NCBI GenBank assembly: GCA_015660915.1 | Contig: JACTTZ010000004.1 | Span: 1-64,000 of the forward strand | Origin: Methanomicrobia archaeon | Lineage (GTDB): Archaea; Halobacteriota; Bog-38; Methanoflorentales; Methanoflorentaceae | DNA: 64,000 nt | Direction of reading: 5' to 3' | In this document: piece after piece, positions 45,505 to 55,402 of the stretch | Layout of the letters: each line of letters opens with the position of its first letter | How positions within the stretch are numbered: the stretch's first letter is position 1 | Made by a program: the position numbers and the translations under genes | Notes under the pieces: generated by a model | Databases searched by the model: none | Told to the model about the DNA's origin: nothing | Seen by the model: the letters and a program-made list of their open reading frames with translations, nothing else

Positions 45505-47547
45505 TCACAGCCCGGGTAAAACTGTATCGAACGCCAAAGCACCGTGATTTTCTAAATCCATCGGTTCCATATTCAGCGTTCCAAATCGATGATATGGCCG
45601 TTCGTAAATGATGACTGGATTGGCAAGTGCCCTTTCGCCCCTCCCGAAAAGCGATATTCGTGCGTAACTGCGGGTTGCCTCATCCAAGGGATGATCGCCT
45701 TCCGCCTCGTCAAAAAGCCGATCTATGTCCCCTCGAGATCGAGGGTAGTGCATTTTATACCACTCTCGGGCAAGATCAAGCTGATTAACTTTTTTTTCGG
45801 ATGTTGTGCCCCTCACCATTATTTGTTTTGATTGGAGCGTTAGCGTGTAATCGGCGGCTGGTAATCCCCCCTCGTTGTTATGAAAAAGCGCTGTGTTTGC
45901 TTCATCTTTTTCGAATTGCGCTTCTCCCGCTGTCACACTTCTCGAAAAGGTCGCTATTATACCCACTGCAGGATCTTGCATCTGGCGTTTCAAGCGTTCG
46001 AATTGTGAGTTTTCGTAGAAAGGGACTCTTTTCCGAACAGAGTCCACGGGTTTCCCGCTATCGGACGACGGAAACGGCAACTGATCAAAGATTAGCAATA
46101 TCGGCCGATCATTATCCGCGCCAACTCGATCCTGCGCGGTGCGCACGGCACTTCTCACGTCTGCAACGGTCATTTCTGAATCTGCCTCGATGACCATAAG
46201 ATGGCGGGCTATTCGCCGGCTCAATCGTTCTCCTGCTTCAACCACACGCCTCAATATCGTTGCATCCGTCTCCGAGTCAAAGCCATTTTCGCGATACCGG
46301 GAGAGCTCCTCCCTATCGAAGCCGCAGTGTCGTGCTAGCGCGCGCTCCGTAAAGTCGTCCTTGCTTATTTCGCGACTCACGAATAATGTGGGGAAACAAC
46401 GTTGTGCGGCAAAGTCAGCACACCACGCACTGAAGTCCGTGGCCTCCGCGGCGGACGATGCATTGACTACGTATAACTTGCCTGGCTTCCAACCGCCTCC
46501 CAAAGAAGCGTTTAGCCACTCTGAGCGGGTAGGTATGACGCCGCACCTCTTAGAGAAAAGGTTCGTCATAAAGTCATCGAGATCTTGCTCAAAGAGGTGA
46601 TTTTTGTCGCATGCCGTGATCGACAAGGTGCTTAATTGCTGCCCGAGAGTTCTCAAGACGATATCAAGTGGAAGCGCGCTCGATGCCAATGCGATCTCTG
46701 CTTGACGGACGAGCTTTTGAGCTCGCAGCCGTGCTCCACGCGCCTCAATGATGCTCAAATACTCGATAAATCGGCCGTGCCGGCACGATGGGTGGCTTTT
46801 CAGCCGCTGCACGTATCGTTCTATCTCATCCACGTGCGGTCGCATTTCAGGGCTTCGAGAGAGGCTGGCCAAAATCGTGTTGCATCGAATCGGTCGGTCG
46901 TGATAGGCGAGGTAACGACATACGTGCCAGAGCACGCGATTGAGCGGCAAACAAGTGCCATCTCCGCATCTATACTCATCGACAAACCCCTCAGAACGGA
47001 GCCCCCGCCTTAGCCCTTCGCTGATACGCTCCGGATTGTTGAACAAATATGTGAGGGCATCCTTCTCCATCTGGGCCTCACCACTTTGGTGACTCGATTC
47101 GCCACACGGCTCTGGATAATAGTACTCACAGCTCCAGCCAGTGCACGCCCCACGCTCTCGGAGTTTCTTGCTGGACCAAATTTCCTCACAGCTCCAATGG
47201 TTCGCTTTAGGGTTATCTCGAGTTTGTGAAAGGCATTCCGCAAACTTCTGAACGTCACGTGCCCCCCGCACGCCACCCAAAGAGACGGCGTGCTTTGTCA
47301 TCGTCTGTGCCATTTTTATTCCTTGCACGTCGTTCAGCCCTTTCGTCACCACATACCGTACGAGGAGTGCGTGCGCCTTATCGTACGCCATATCAGAAGG
47401 CATACCGTAACGCAAAAGGTAACGGATACACGGCGGATGACGAATCCTTTTGCGAAAAGACTCCTGAAGCGGAAGTCCCATTTCTTCACTGGACACGTTT
47501 CTCACATCCTCGATCGCTAACGCACTCTCGAGCACGTACGACGCCAA
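45505..47547 (-). CDS. PriL-CTD-like Fe-S domain fused to a DnaB-like core lacking Walker A
   Basis: 680 residues. Residues 30-150 resemble the Fe-S C-terminal domain of archaeal/eukaryotic primase large subunit: HPPCIRYLL (C40), HWSCEEI (C120), GACTGWSC (C135, C140). Residues 160-310 look like the helical DnaB N-terminal region. Residues 335-610 align by pattern with the DnaB RecA core: VIPTRSEWLNASLGGGWKPGKLYVV, PTLFVSREISKDDFTERALARHCG, RPILLIFDQLPF (Walker B region) and GIIATFSRS. Where DnaB has G-x4-G-K-T this protein has NASSAAEATDF, so it should not bind ATP in the usual way. It may be a replication accessory or scaffold, or a relic of a mobile-element primase-helicase. The start is uncertain (TTG 47547 or ATG 47481). 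The domain calls come from motif reading, not search. Confidence 0.6.
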   Translation of the reverse strand: MASYVLESALAIEDVRNVSSEEMGLPLQESFRKRIRHPPCIRYLLRYGMPSDMAYDKAHALLVRYVVTKGLNDVQGIKMAQTMTKHAVSLGGVRGARDVQKFAECLSQTRDNPKANHWSCEEIWSSKKLRERGACTGWSCEYYYPEPCGESSHQSGEAQMEKDALTYLFNNPERISEGLRRGLRSEGFVDEYRCGDGTCLPLNRVLWHVCRYLAYHDRPIRCNTILASLSRSPEMRPHVDEIERYVQRLKSHPSCRHGRFIEYLSIIEARGARLRAQKLVRQAEIALASSALPLDIVLRTLGQQLSTLSITACDKNHLFEQDLDDFMTNLFSKRCGVIPTRSEWLNASLGGGWKPGKLYVVNASSAAEATDFSAWCADFAAQRCFPTLFVSREISKDDFTERALARHCGFDREELSRYRENGFDSETDATILRRVVEAGERLSRRIARHLMVIEADSEMTVADVRSAVRTAQDRVGADNDRPILLIFDQLPFPSSDSGKPVDSVRKRVPFYENSQFERLKRQMQDPAVGIIATFSRSVTAGEAQFEKDEANTALFHNNEGGLPAADYTLTLQSKQIMVRGTTSEKKVNQLDLAREWYKMHYPRSRGDIDRLFDEAEGDHPLDEATRSYARISLFGRGERALANPVIIYERPYHRFGTLNMEPMDLENHGALAFDTVLPGL

Positions 47548-47917
47548 CGGCGACTATCCACGAATCATCTCGTGCTACGTACAGCTACGACGAGTTCTTG
47601 CTCTTTTTAGTGGGTCGTATAGCTTACCTAAGCGATCAGCGAAAGTGTCCGGCAACTAAACAAAAGAACCACGTTTTTTCCGTAGGTTGACCCCCGCACA
47701 AATCGGCGAACGTTCTTCTGGCGGCTCAAAGTCATTTCGGCTCCTAACAACTGCGCAAAACCTGCCGCGTCTCCCCGCCCCCTTCACTCCGGATACTCTT
47801 TTGGAAACGCGTGCGCCAGACAACTTTCCTCAGCTGCGTCCAGACGCAAACCTGCGTCTAAACAGCGAACAATGAAATTATTTAAATAGGCCCAAACACC
47901 TAAAATAACGTGGTTTA
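47548..47917. other. Intergenic region with promoter
   Basis: 370 bases between divergent genes. The TATA-like ttatttaaatagg at about 47878-47890 precedes ATG 47918 by about 28-40 bases. No gene seen. Confidence 0.4.
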
Positions 47918-48661
47918 ATGAGGGAGTCCTACGACAGCTCAGCCCCATACGGGAGACTTGACCAAGACGACTCGGTGCTCGGTCTTTCAGATCTTGCGAG
48001 CTTGCCCGCTTTTATCTACCTTCTGTTCTTTCTTTTTGTACTGGTCGTGTACAGCGCCAATCCTCTCGATCCCCAAGCATTTGGATTCTACAAGCTCTCC
48101 GTCTTCTTTAAAATCGTGTCGTTCTTCGGCATCTTTTTTGTTCCGACGTTACTGATCTATTTCGCTCTCGATCTTACAAGGAACGTCGCGCACACGTTTA
48201 TCGTGCTGCTATATCCAGTGCTCGCACTCGGCGGAGTGATCATTCTCAACGTAGCAGATTTGCCGCTTCTGGCAGCGCTGAGCGGATTTGTCCTCTTTGC
48301 ATTCTATTTTCTCCTCGGGTTGAGCTATTCCGCGACCGAACGACGGCGACGCACCGCGCGCGCCCGGCGCGTTGTCCGTCCGAGTCCCGTTACGCGAGCG
48401 CCTCTCCAGATGCCGCCACAACAACGGCTGCAGGATGAGCGCGCTGCTATTCACAGACCGCGCGCGTCACAATATGTGCCACCGAGCCGTCCTCAAGAAT
48501 TCAGACGGGAGAGCCGGCCTCAATATGGGACTTCTGATGGATTTCTATCTCGGCTCGATCGATTTCTCGATCGATACGACTATGTCGAGGGCGAGGCAGT
48601 GAGAAAGGGTTCGAGGCGCGATGTGAAATACCCAAGGGATCGGCGGCGAGGCGGGCGATAA
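47918..48661 (+). CDS. Membrane protein with Arg/Pro-rich cytosolic tail, unknown function
   Basis: 247 residues. Four membrane helices (LPAFIYLLFFLFVLVVYSA; VSFFGIFFVPTLLIYFALDL; TFIVLLYPVLALGGVIILNV; LLAALSGFVLFAFYFLLGLSY) are followed by about 110 residues very rich in Arg, Pro and Gln, ending in a basic tail (DVKYPRDRRRGGR). The tail could bind nucleic acid or acidic lipid. No family is recognised. A near-leaderless promoter lies upstream. Confidence 0.65.
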   Translation: MRESYDSSAPYGRLDQDDSVLGLSDLASLPAFIYLLFFLFVLVVYSANPLDPQAFGFYKLSVFFKIVSFFGIFFVPTLLIYFALDLTRNVAHTFIVLLYPVLALGGVIILNVADLPLLAALSGFVLFAFYFLLGLSYSATERRRRTARARRVVRPSPVTRAPLQMPPQQRLQDERAAIHRPRASQYVPPSRPQEFRRESRPQYGTSDGFLSRLDRFLDRYDYVEGEAVRKGSRRDVKYPRDRRRGGR

Positions 48662-48689
48662 GCCTCAGCAGGGACTCTCGTTTCTTAGC

Positions 48690-50513
48690 TTACGACGCAA
48701 TTGCGGCCATGACGATGCGATGGATAACCTCCGCCAGTGGGAGCATCATCCCGGGACGGGGAACGCCTATGGGGGTCTTTTGCCACACCCAGGACGCGAT
48801 AACCAGCCAATATGAAGACACGAACGTGGCAAATCCGACGAGGATCGCCAGCTCTTTCACTCGTTTCCTGTAGCCAACGAAGTACGGCACAAAGAGGGCC
48901 ATCAGGACTGCAGTTACGACTCCGAGCGTCCCAATAAACGGGAAACTCAACTCGCTTATCAGACCGCTTATCGCTGGCGCGGATAGCGCGGCATACCCGA
49001 GCACTGCGCCAACGAAGATAATCCAGGCAGCGGCAAACGCGCGACCGATACGTGCCTCATATACGAGAACTTCACGGATGCTCGCGAGCGTAAAGAAGAC
49101 GAGGGGGATATAGAGGGGCAAAAAGAACCGCATATCAAGGCCAAATCCTTGCTCTTGGAACGGTGCGTAGATTATGAGGTGCGCGATTATATAAATGAAA
49201 AATGTGACGGCGATCGCGCGTTTCTTATCTATCCTCAGGCGCACCACATTCCTCTTGTATCTTGCGAGCTTTTGCGCGACGTACGGGACTGCAGCAAAGA
49301 GGGGAATTATCAAAAGGGGACATATCTGGAATATGGCGAGCGTCACCGGCATGTTAACGTAAAACAGCACGTGATAGAGGTGCTCTGGCCAGCTTGGAAT
49401 CGTTTGCCAATTCCACGTGGCAAAAAAGAGCGTTGGGAGCCGTTGGATCGTGGTGAAGAATGCTGAGCCGGTATTTGCAGTGCCGCTCGACGTTTGCTGA
49501 GCGATATCAGGGTGCGCACTCAGGTAGACCGGCGACAGGAAGGGGTTGCCAAACAGCAAGTAGTTATTGATAAAGTACGGGATCATCCCGAGCAGGACCG
49601 TTACCGCGGCCGTGATTAACGCTCTGATCCTCCCTTTTGACGTGAACAAATCCGTCAAAATGATCGCTATGAGGAGTGGAACCGCGTCAAACACCCGTAC
49701 CCAAAAACTCACGCCGACGAGAACGTAAGAAAGATAGCGGTAACGCTTCCGTCCGTCCTGAAGATACGTGTAGAGGCTCCAAATGCTCGCCACGATCAGC
49801 AACACTGACGCGGTGTGATCCTTCGCCGAAACCGCCCAGAATGTGAGCGGCGTGGCTATGAGTATAAACGCTGCCCCGAACGCGGCAACGCGGCCGTCGG
49901 CGAAGTATCGCGTGAAGATGCGCAGTGAAAGGAGCACGATGGTCGACATTGCTAAGATATTGAACAGTTGGATAGCCATGAGAGCGCCCCACTGGTCGAA
50001 GACAAGCGGCGGCAGCCGCGTCGCAACGTAGCCGTTGATAATGAGCAGGACAAGCGCGACTAGCGCGCCGAGGTTGCGGCCCAGTCGTGGCCTGCCCCAA
50101 AGCCTTCCCAAGAGCAAGCTGACCATGAATATGCTAAGCGACCACACACAAGCGAAGAAGAGCCTGATCCCAACGGTGACGCTAATGAGGTATAAGAGGG
50201 CGTAAAACGGCGCTGCAAAGACAGCGATGGCGTGCGTATAGAAGCCATACATGTGGCCTTGAAAGGTAAATCCGAGGATCGGAGCCGACGATCCGAAACT
50301 GAGGCCCTCGTAGAGCCTCGTCGGCGTCGTTTGTATCGAAAGAGCGCCGTGTGCGAGATTGTAGAGCTGTGCCGCGAGCGTGACCTCGTCATTAATGAAG
50401 ATGTTGACGTTCCAGATCGCGATGCAAATAGCGATGGACGCATAGAAGAGTAGCGCAGCCGTATCGTTAGGCAAAACGCATCTGTAGAAGCTCCGGAGCT
50501 TGGTGAGGTTCAT
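48690..50513 (-). CDS. Polytopic membrane protein, GT-C glycosyltransferase-like
   Basis: About 607 residues with 12 or more membrane helices. The first external loop carries acidic residues (NIFINDEVTLAAQLYNLAHG), and FWVRVFDAVPLLIAIIL, IPYFINNYLLFGNPF and GLDMRFFLPLYIPLVFF recall dolichyl-phosphate-dependent GT-C (PMT/ArnT-type) enzymes. The track start is GTG 50516; ATG 50513 is next. It directly follows a GT4 gene with no gap, so both probably act in one lipid-linked glycan route. The enzyme family call is tentative. Confidence 0.65.
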   Translation of the reverse strand: MNLTKLRSFYRCVLPNDTAALLFYASIAICIAIWNVNIFINDEVTLAAQLYNLAHGALSIQTTPTRLYEGLSFGSSAPILGFTFQGHMYGFYTHAIAVFAAPFYALLYLISVTVGIRLFFACVWSLSIFMVSLLLGRLWGRPRLGRNLGALVALVLLIINGYVATRLPPLVFDQWGALMAIQLFNILAMSTIVLLSLRIFTRYFADGRVAAFGAAFILIATPLTFWAVSAKDHTASVLLIVASIWSLYTYLQDGRKRYRYLSYVLVGVSFWVRVFDAVPLLIAIILTDLFTSKGRIRALITAAVTVLLGMIPYFINNYLLFGNPFLSPVYLSAHPDIAQQTSSGTANTGSAFFTTIQRLPTLFFATWNWQTIPSWPEHLYHVLFYVNMPVTLAIFQICPLLIIPLFAAVPYVAQKLARYKRNVVRLRIDKKRAIAVTFFIYIIAHLIIYAPFQEQGFGLDMRFFLPLYIPLVFFTLASIREVLVYEARIGRAFAAAWIIFVGAVLGYAALSAPAISGLISELSFPFIGTLGVVTAVLMALFVPYFVGYRKRVKELAILVGFATFVSSYWLVIASWVWQKTPIGVPRPGMMLPLAEVIHRIVMAAIAS

Positions 50514-50516
50514 CAC

Positions 50517-51548
50517 TTAGATAGCCGAGCGCTTGGCTTCACGTTCCATGATCGTATCGTAGACTTTGACGTACCCGTCTACCATACGATCCACGTCAAA
50601 GTGCTGTGCGCGTCTCCTGCAGTTCTGCCTTCGAATGCCGCGAACCTGCCCCACTTTTTCGACAGCTTCGTTCAGGCTCTCAACGATAAATCCGGTCTCG
50701 CCGTCAACGAGTATCTCTGCGACGCTTCCTTTGTTTGTAGCGATGACGGGCGTGCCACACGCGAGAGACTCCACGAGGGTGAGGCCGAACGGTTCCGCAA
50801 ACGAAATCAGGTGCAAGCTGCAATACGCATGCTTAAAAAGCTCGTTTCTCGTTTCTTCGTTTACCATTCCGAGATACTGTATCTGCTCCCCGTCAATCTC
50901 AGGCTTAACGCACTTTTCGAAGTAGGCGCGATGTTCGCTGGCAACGAGTCCTGCAATCTTGAGCGTCATACCGGTTTTCTTTGCCACCTCAATCGCTCGA
51001 TGGGTGCCCTTGTCAAAAGATATGCGCCCGAAGAAGAGGAGATAATCATCTGGAGCGTCGCTATAGTCGAAGGAGTCGACGTCGATCCCGTTGTACACGG
51101 TGGCCACGTAGTTTAAGCCTTCAGCTCGGTCGGCGTCGCTGATGGACACGTAGTAACTATCCCTGTACTTTCTGTACACGGGAAGAATGCGTTCCGAAGA
51201 GAATCCGTGTATGGTCGTTAAAAGGGGGGTTGCCGTGAGTCGTGAAAACGTCAACGGATAGAAGTCATAGTGACTGTGAAGGATGTCAAATTCACGCGCT
51301 TTTTCAAAAGCGTTTGAGATATGGAGCCATTGACAGACGCCAGCGTCAAGTGATTCATCCTCATAGAAGCCGTGCGGACACACCCACTCAAGCTTCGCCT
51401 TCGTTATGGAATCGCCGGTTGCAAAGAGTGTAACGTCGTAACCTCGCTCGACCAGACCCTCAGTGAGGTGATAAACAACGGTTTCCCAGGGCCCGTAGTG
51501 GCGTGGCGGGGTCCTCCACGATATGGTCCCCAACACCCCTATCTTCAA
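50517..51548 (-). CDS. GT4 family glycosyltransferase
   Basis: 343 residues. N-terminal acceptor domain (WETVVYHLTEGLVERGYDVTLFATGDS) and C-terminal donor domain with LLFFGRISFDKGTHRAIEVAKKTG and the E-x7-E type motif SFAEPFGLTLVESLACGTPVIATNKGSVAEIL. Transfers a nucleotide-activated sugar with retention of configuration; substrates unknown. Its stop is followed at once by the start of the GT-C-like membrane gene. Confidence 0.92.
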   Translation of the reverse strand: MKIGVLGTISWRTPPRHYGPWETVVYHLTEGLVERGYDVTLFATGDSITKAKLEWVCPHGFYEDESLDAGVCQWLHISNAFEKAREFDILHSHYDFYPLTFSRLTATPLLTTIHGFSSERILPVYRKYRDSYYVSISDADRAEGLNYVATVYNGIDVDSFDYSDAPDDYLLFFGRISFDKGTHRAIEVAKKTGMTLKIAGLVASEHRAYFEKCVKPEIDGEQIQYLGMVNEETRNELFKHAYCSLHLISFAEPFGLTLVESLACGTPVIATNKGSVAEILVDGETGFIVESLNEAVEKVGQVRGIRRQNCRRRAQHFDVDRMVDGYVKVYDTIMEREAKRSAI

Positions 51549-51608
51549 TCGATCATTCCCCTGAGAACGTTCTCTACTAGATGCCGCCTCGCCCCAACCG
51601 AACCTCAG

Positions 51609-52880
51609 CTACGTGCTAGATGCTTTCAGCGCAGCTTCAGCCGCGAGTGCGTCGCTTTGGAGTACCCCCGCACTGTCGGTGCGCTCCCACGGCAGGTCAA
51701 GATCCGCTCGCCCAAAGTGCCCGTAGGCAGCGACTTGTCGGTAGATCGGCCTCCTAAGACGAAAAGTGTTGATTATCCAGCCTGGGGTGAGTGCAAAACG
51801 TCGCATAATAATCTCAGAGATTGACGCTTCGGGTATGTGGGCCGTGCCAAACGTATTGACGTAAATCGCGATTGGTTGCGCTACGCCGATTGCATACGAG
51901 ACTTGGATTTCACACTTGTCAGCAAGGCCCGCCGCGACGACGTTTTTTGCGATATATCTGGCGGCGTACGCCGCTGACCGATCGACCTTTGTCGGGTCCT
52001 TCCCCGAAAAAGAACCACCTCCATGTCGTGCCATCCCCCCGTACGTGTCAACGATGATCTTTCGTCCTGACATTCCGGCGTCGCCCTTGGGCCCGCCTAT
52101 GACAAACCGACCTGTGGGGTTGACGTACACCTTCGTGTCCTTATCCATCATGTGGGGTGGGATGATAACGTCAATAACCTTCGCCTGAATGTCACGCCTA
52201 ATAGTTTCAAGCTCGACGTCGGGAGCGTGTTGTGAAGAGATGATGACGGTGTCGACACGTGTTGGCGCGTTGTCTACATATTCTACGGTAACCTGCGTCT
52301 TGCCATCGGGTCCGAGATAGCTTATTTCTCCAGACTTCCTGACCTCAGTGAGCCTTAGCGCGAGCTTGTTGGCAAGCAGTATGGGCATCGGCATGAGCTC
52401 CGGCGTCTCGTTCGTCGCATAGCCGAACACCATCCCCTGATCGCCGGCGCCTAGCTCAGCGTCCTCGGTGACGTCCGGGGGCGATGGTTTGCACTCAATG
52501 TCCGTGGCGTCCTCATTGACGGGCGTGGTACGGCACTCGAGTGACTTGTTGACCCCCTGCGCGATATCGGGCGACTGCTCTTTGATCGACACCACGATGC
52601 CGCAGTTGTCGGAATCGAAACCAAATCGCGAATCGATGTAGCCTATGTCGCGGATCGTATCCCGCACCACGCTTGGTATGTCCACGCTACACGTTGTGGT
52701 GATCTCTCCGATTACGACCGCAAGTCCTGTCGTCACCGCCACTTCGCACGCCACTCGGGCGTTCTTGGGGTCGTGCTCTATGATCGCGTCAAGTATCGCG
52801 TCCGCGATCTGATCACAGACCTTGTCTGGGTGCCCTTCCGTCACCGATTCGGAGGTAAATAAAAAGTTGCTATCAGACAT
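51609..52880 (-). CDS. metK: S-adenosylmethionine synthetase, bacterial-type MetK
   Basis: 423 residues. [73 protein letters not shown] and [28 protein letters not shown] are bacterial/eukaryotic MetK motifs. Most archaea instead use the distant archaeal MAT, so this gene was probably acquired from bacteria. There is an insertion of about 20 residues ([25 protein letters not shown]) ahead of the GAGDQG loop. Divergent from ahcY, making a SAM-cycle gene pair. Confidence 0.96.
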   Translation of the reverse strand: MSDSNFLFTSESVTEGHPDKVCDQIADAILDAIIEHDPKNARVACEVAVTTGLAVVIGEITTTCSVDIPSVVRDTIRDIGYIDSRFGFDSDNCGIVVSIKEQSPDIAQGVNKSLECRTTPVNEDATDIECKPSPPDVTEDAELGAGDQGMVFGYATNETPELMPMPILLANKLALRLTEVRKSGEISYLGPDGKTQVTVEYVDNAPTRVDTVIISSQHAPDVELETIRRDIQAKVIDVIIPPHMMDKDTKVYVNPTGRFVIGGPKGDAGMSGRKIIVDTYGGMARHGGGSFSGKDPTKVDRSAAYAARYIAKNVVAAGLADKCEIQVSYAIGVAQPIAIYVNTFGTAHIPEASISEIIMRRFALTPGWIINTFRLRRPIYRQVAAYGHFGRADLDLPWERTDSAGVLQSDALAAEAALKASST

Positions 52881-52981
52881 TGTATTTCGATTTGCCCCGC
52901 TACTGACAACCTTTTTGCCCGTTGGCTTTATAATCGGTATCTATATAAATCGTATGGTTGCTTCAGGCGATTGCGTAATAC
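52881..52981. promoter_or_regulatory. Divergent metK/ahcY promoter region
   Basis: About 100 bases hold two TATA elements: gattataaagcc on the minus strand (52924-52935) for metK and tatctatataaat on the plus strand (52938-52950) for ahcY. The leader would be about 25 bases for metK and about 12 for ahcY. Confidence 0.5.
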
Positions 52982-54250
52982 ATGAGGAATTTTACGATGA
53001 GGAGCATGATCAAGGATATAAACCTCGCTGATGCTGGGGAAAAACGGATTGAATGGGCACGCAGGCATATGCCTGTTCTTGAGAAGATTAAGACTGAGTT
53101 TGCGCGCGACAAGCCGCTTGATGGCATAAACGTCACCGCGTGTCTGCACGTAACGGTCGAGACGGCAAACCTCATCCGTACGCTGCACGCCGGAGGAGCG
53201 AATGTTGCGCTTACCGGCTCGAATCCCCTCAGCACTCAAGATGATGTCGCGGCCGCTCTCGCAAAGAGCGGGATTGTCGTCTGCGCCTTCCGCGGCGAAA
53301 GCGATGAAGAGTACTACACTTGCATTGAGGAGGCGCTCAAAATCGGACCACAGGTCACGCTTGACGACGGCGCCGATGTCATCGCCACGGTTCACGGCGA
53401 GCACACAGAATACCTGAGCGCGATAATGGGCGGCTGCGAGGAGACGACGACCGGCGTGGTCAGGCTGAAGGCAATGGCGGCCGAAGGCGCGCTCAAATAT
53501 CCCGTTATCGCTGTCAACGATGCAGAAACCAAGATGATGTTTGACAATCGGTACGGGACCGGGCAAAGTACGCTTCACGGCATCATGAATGCAACGAATT
53601 TCCTATTTGCTGGAAAAACCGTCGTCGTCGCTGGTTACGGATGGTGTGGCCGAGGCCTCGCAGCGCGCGCGAGAGGTCTTGGGGCGAACGTGGTTGTTGT
53701 GGAGGTCGAGCCGCGAAAAGCCCTTGAGGCGGCTATGGACGGCTTTAGGGTGATGGCGATGCCCGAGGCAGCGAGGATCGGAGACCTCTTTATCACGGTG
53801 ACCGGAGACGTCTCCGTCATTCGAGGGGAACACTTTGCTGTCATGAAAGACCAGGCCATCGTCTGCAATTCTGGCCACTTTAACGTAGAGCTCAACTTGG
53901 AGGAGCTCAAGGGGATGGCGACTGGCACGGCGAACGTCAAAGAGAACGTGGACGAGTATCGAATGGCTGACGGCAGGACGCTCTACGTGCTCGCGGAAGG
54001 GCGGCTCATCAACCTCTCAGCAGCCTTCGGGCACCCCCCAGAAGTCATGGATATGAGTTTTGCAAATCAGGCACTGTGCGTCAGATACATCGTAGAAAAT
54101 CACGCACATCTCGAAAATGCCGTGCACAGCGTACCAACTGCTATCGACAAACGGGTCGCCGCTCTAAAACTCGACGCAATCGGCATTGATATTGAGCAAC
54201 TCACCGCGGAGCAAGAGGCCTACCTCCACTCGTGGACGCTCGGCACGTAG
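52982..54250 (+). CDS. ahcY: Adenosylhomocysteinase
   Basis: 422 residues. CLHVTVETANLIRTLHAGGANVALTGSNPLSTQDDVAAAL, FRGESDEEYYTCIEEAL, VINDAETKMMFDN-type substrate residues (AVNDAETKMMFDNRYGTGQS) and NAD motif VVAGYGWCGRGLAARARGLGANV are all present. It splits S-adenosylhomocysteine to adenosine and homocysteine. Starts at 52982, 52997 (GAGG nine bases upstream) or 53006 are all possible; the last gives the shortest archaeal-like N-terminus. Divergent from metK. Confidence 0.95.
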   Translation: MRNFTMRSMIKDINLADAGEKRIEWARRHMPVLEKIKTEFARDKPLDGINVTACLHVTVETANLIRTLHAGGANVALTGSNPLSTQDDVAAALAKSGIVVCAFRGESDEEYYTCIEEALKIGPQVTLDDGADVIATVHGEHTEYLSAIMGGCEETTTGVVRLKAMAAEGALKYPVIAVNDAETKMMFDNRYGTGQSTLHGIMNATNFLFAGKTVVVAGYGWCGRGLAARARGLGANVVVVEVEPRKALEAAMDGFRVMAMPEAARIGDLFITVTGDVSVIRGEHFAVMKDQAIVCNSGHFNVELNLEELKGMATGTANVKENVDEYRMADGRTLYVLAEGRLINLSAAFGHPPEVMDMSFANQALCVRYIVENHAHLENAVHSVPTAIDKRVAALKLDAIGIDIEQLTAEQEAYLHSWTLGT

Positions 54251-54305
54251 TCCGTCCGTTTGGGCGTCGCGGCACGTAGCGGGAGCTCTTAAGGAATCGT
54301 GAACT

Positions 54306-55376
54306 ATGACAGCGATCGATGATTATATCAAAGAGGTTTTTGGACGAGACGCAAGCGTTGCACAGGTTAGTGAACTTGGACAGGCGGCGGCGGAGCTCAA
54401 AGGCTTTGGCTATGGAAAGCCCTATCTAATCACGTTTTCGTTGGACGGCGTTCTCAAGTCAGTCGTGCTGTCGTCGATGCGACGAGAGGGTGGGTTTGGT
54501 CACGATCACTTTTCCGATCGCGCTCAGATACTCATCTGGCAGCACGCCACGTTTGGCTCACTGCCCCGGCACGTGCGCGCCTTCGACGTAGGCTACTTTA
54601 CTCGTGAGGGGCGAATGCGGTCTGCTCGCGACGCCGACGAGTATTTCATCCTCATGGACTTAGTCGCAGGGACTGAATACTTCTACGACCTCGACCGCGT
54701 CAAGGATGCGGGGACGCTCACCAAGCTTGACGTTGCCCGCGCTCAGGCGCTCTCAGATTATCTCGTAGAAATCCACGCCGTGAAACGCACTGACCCCGTC
54801 ATTTACACGCGCCGTATACGCGACCTCGTAGGTCACGGGGAGCTTATTATGGGCCTGATCGATAGCTATCCTCGAACGTTCGACGTGTTTTCGCAAGATG
54901 ACTTCCGTCTGCTCGAAAAGCGATGCATAGACTGGCGCTATGCCCTCAAGAACCGCGCACATCGACTTTGCATGGTGCACGGCGATTATCACCCGTGGAA
55001 CATCATGTTCAGCGATGGTACTGATTTTACGGTTCTCGACAGGAGCCGCGGAGAATTTGGAGAGGCAGCTGATGATGTCACGTCGTTGAGCGTGAACTAC
55101 CTCTTTTATTCAATTCAAAAGTACGGGAAGTTGGCAAAGGAGTTCAAAACGTTATTTGACCTGTTCATTAGCAACTACCTTGACAAGACGCAGGATCATG
55201 AACTGCTTGAAGTAATACAGCCGTTCTATGGGTTCAGGGGGCTTGTCGTCGCAAGCCCAATATGGTATCCGCACATCGATCAGCAGGTACGACAGAAGCT
55301 ATTCAACTTCGTGCGGAACGTGCTCGAAGTTGAGACGTTCGACTACCGGAACGTCAACGCGCTTCTCAAGGATTGA
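54306..55376 (+). CDS. Aminoglycoside phosphotransferase (APH)-family kinase
   Basis: 356 residues. Catalytic loop LCMVHGDYHPWNIMF (HGD-x4-N) and metal-binding loop FTVLDRSRGEFGEAADDV, in which an Arg-containing LDRSRG stands at the usual D-x-D/E position. The N-terminal lobe has the nucleotide strand pair YLITFSLDGVLKSVVLSS. APH-like kinases phosphorylate small hydroxylated molecules; this one is unlikely to be a drug-resistance enzyme. It heads a three-gene cassette with an APS-kinase-like gene and an IMPase-like gene. Confidence 0.85.
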   Translation: MTAIDDYIKEVFGRDASVAQVSELGQAAAELKGFGYGKPYLITFSLDGVLKSVVLSSMRREGGFGHDHFSDRAQILIWQHATFGSLPRHVRAFDVGYFTREGRMRSARDADEYFILMDLVAGTEYFYDLDRVKDAGTLTKLDVARAQALSDYLVEIHAVKRTDPVIYTRRIRDLVGHGELIMGLIDSYPRTFDVFSQDDFRLLEKRCIDWRYALKNRAHRLCMVHGDYHPWNIMFSDGTDFTVLDRSRGEFGEAADDVTSLSVNYLFYSIQKYGKLAKEFKTLFDLFISNYLDKTQDHELLEVIQPFYGFRGLVVASPIWYPHIDQQVRQKLFNFVRNVLEVETFDYRNVNALLKD

Positions 55377-55402
55377 TGACGGGCGAGGAGTGACGCGTAG
55401 AC

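Noticed and set aside
54306-55376. Antibiotic resistance by the APH-family gene
   Set aside because: The fold is shared by many metabolic kinases and the gene sits in a metabolic cassette.
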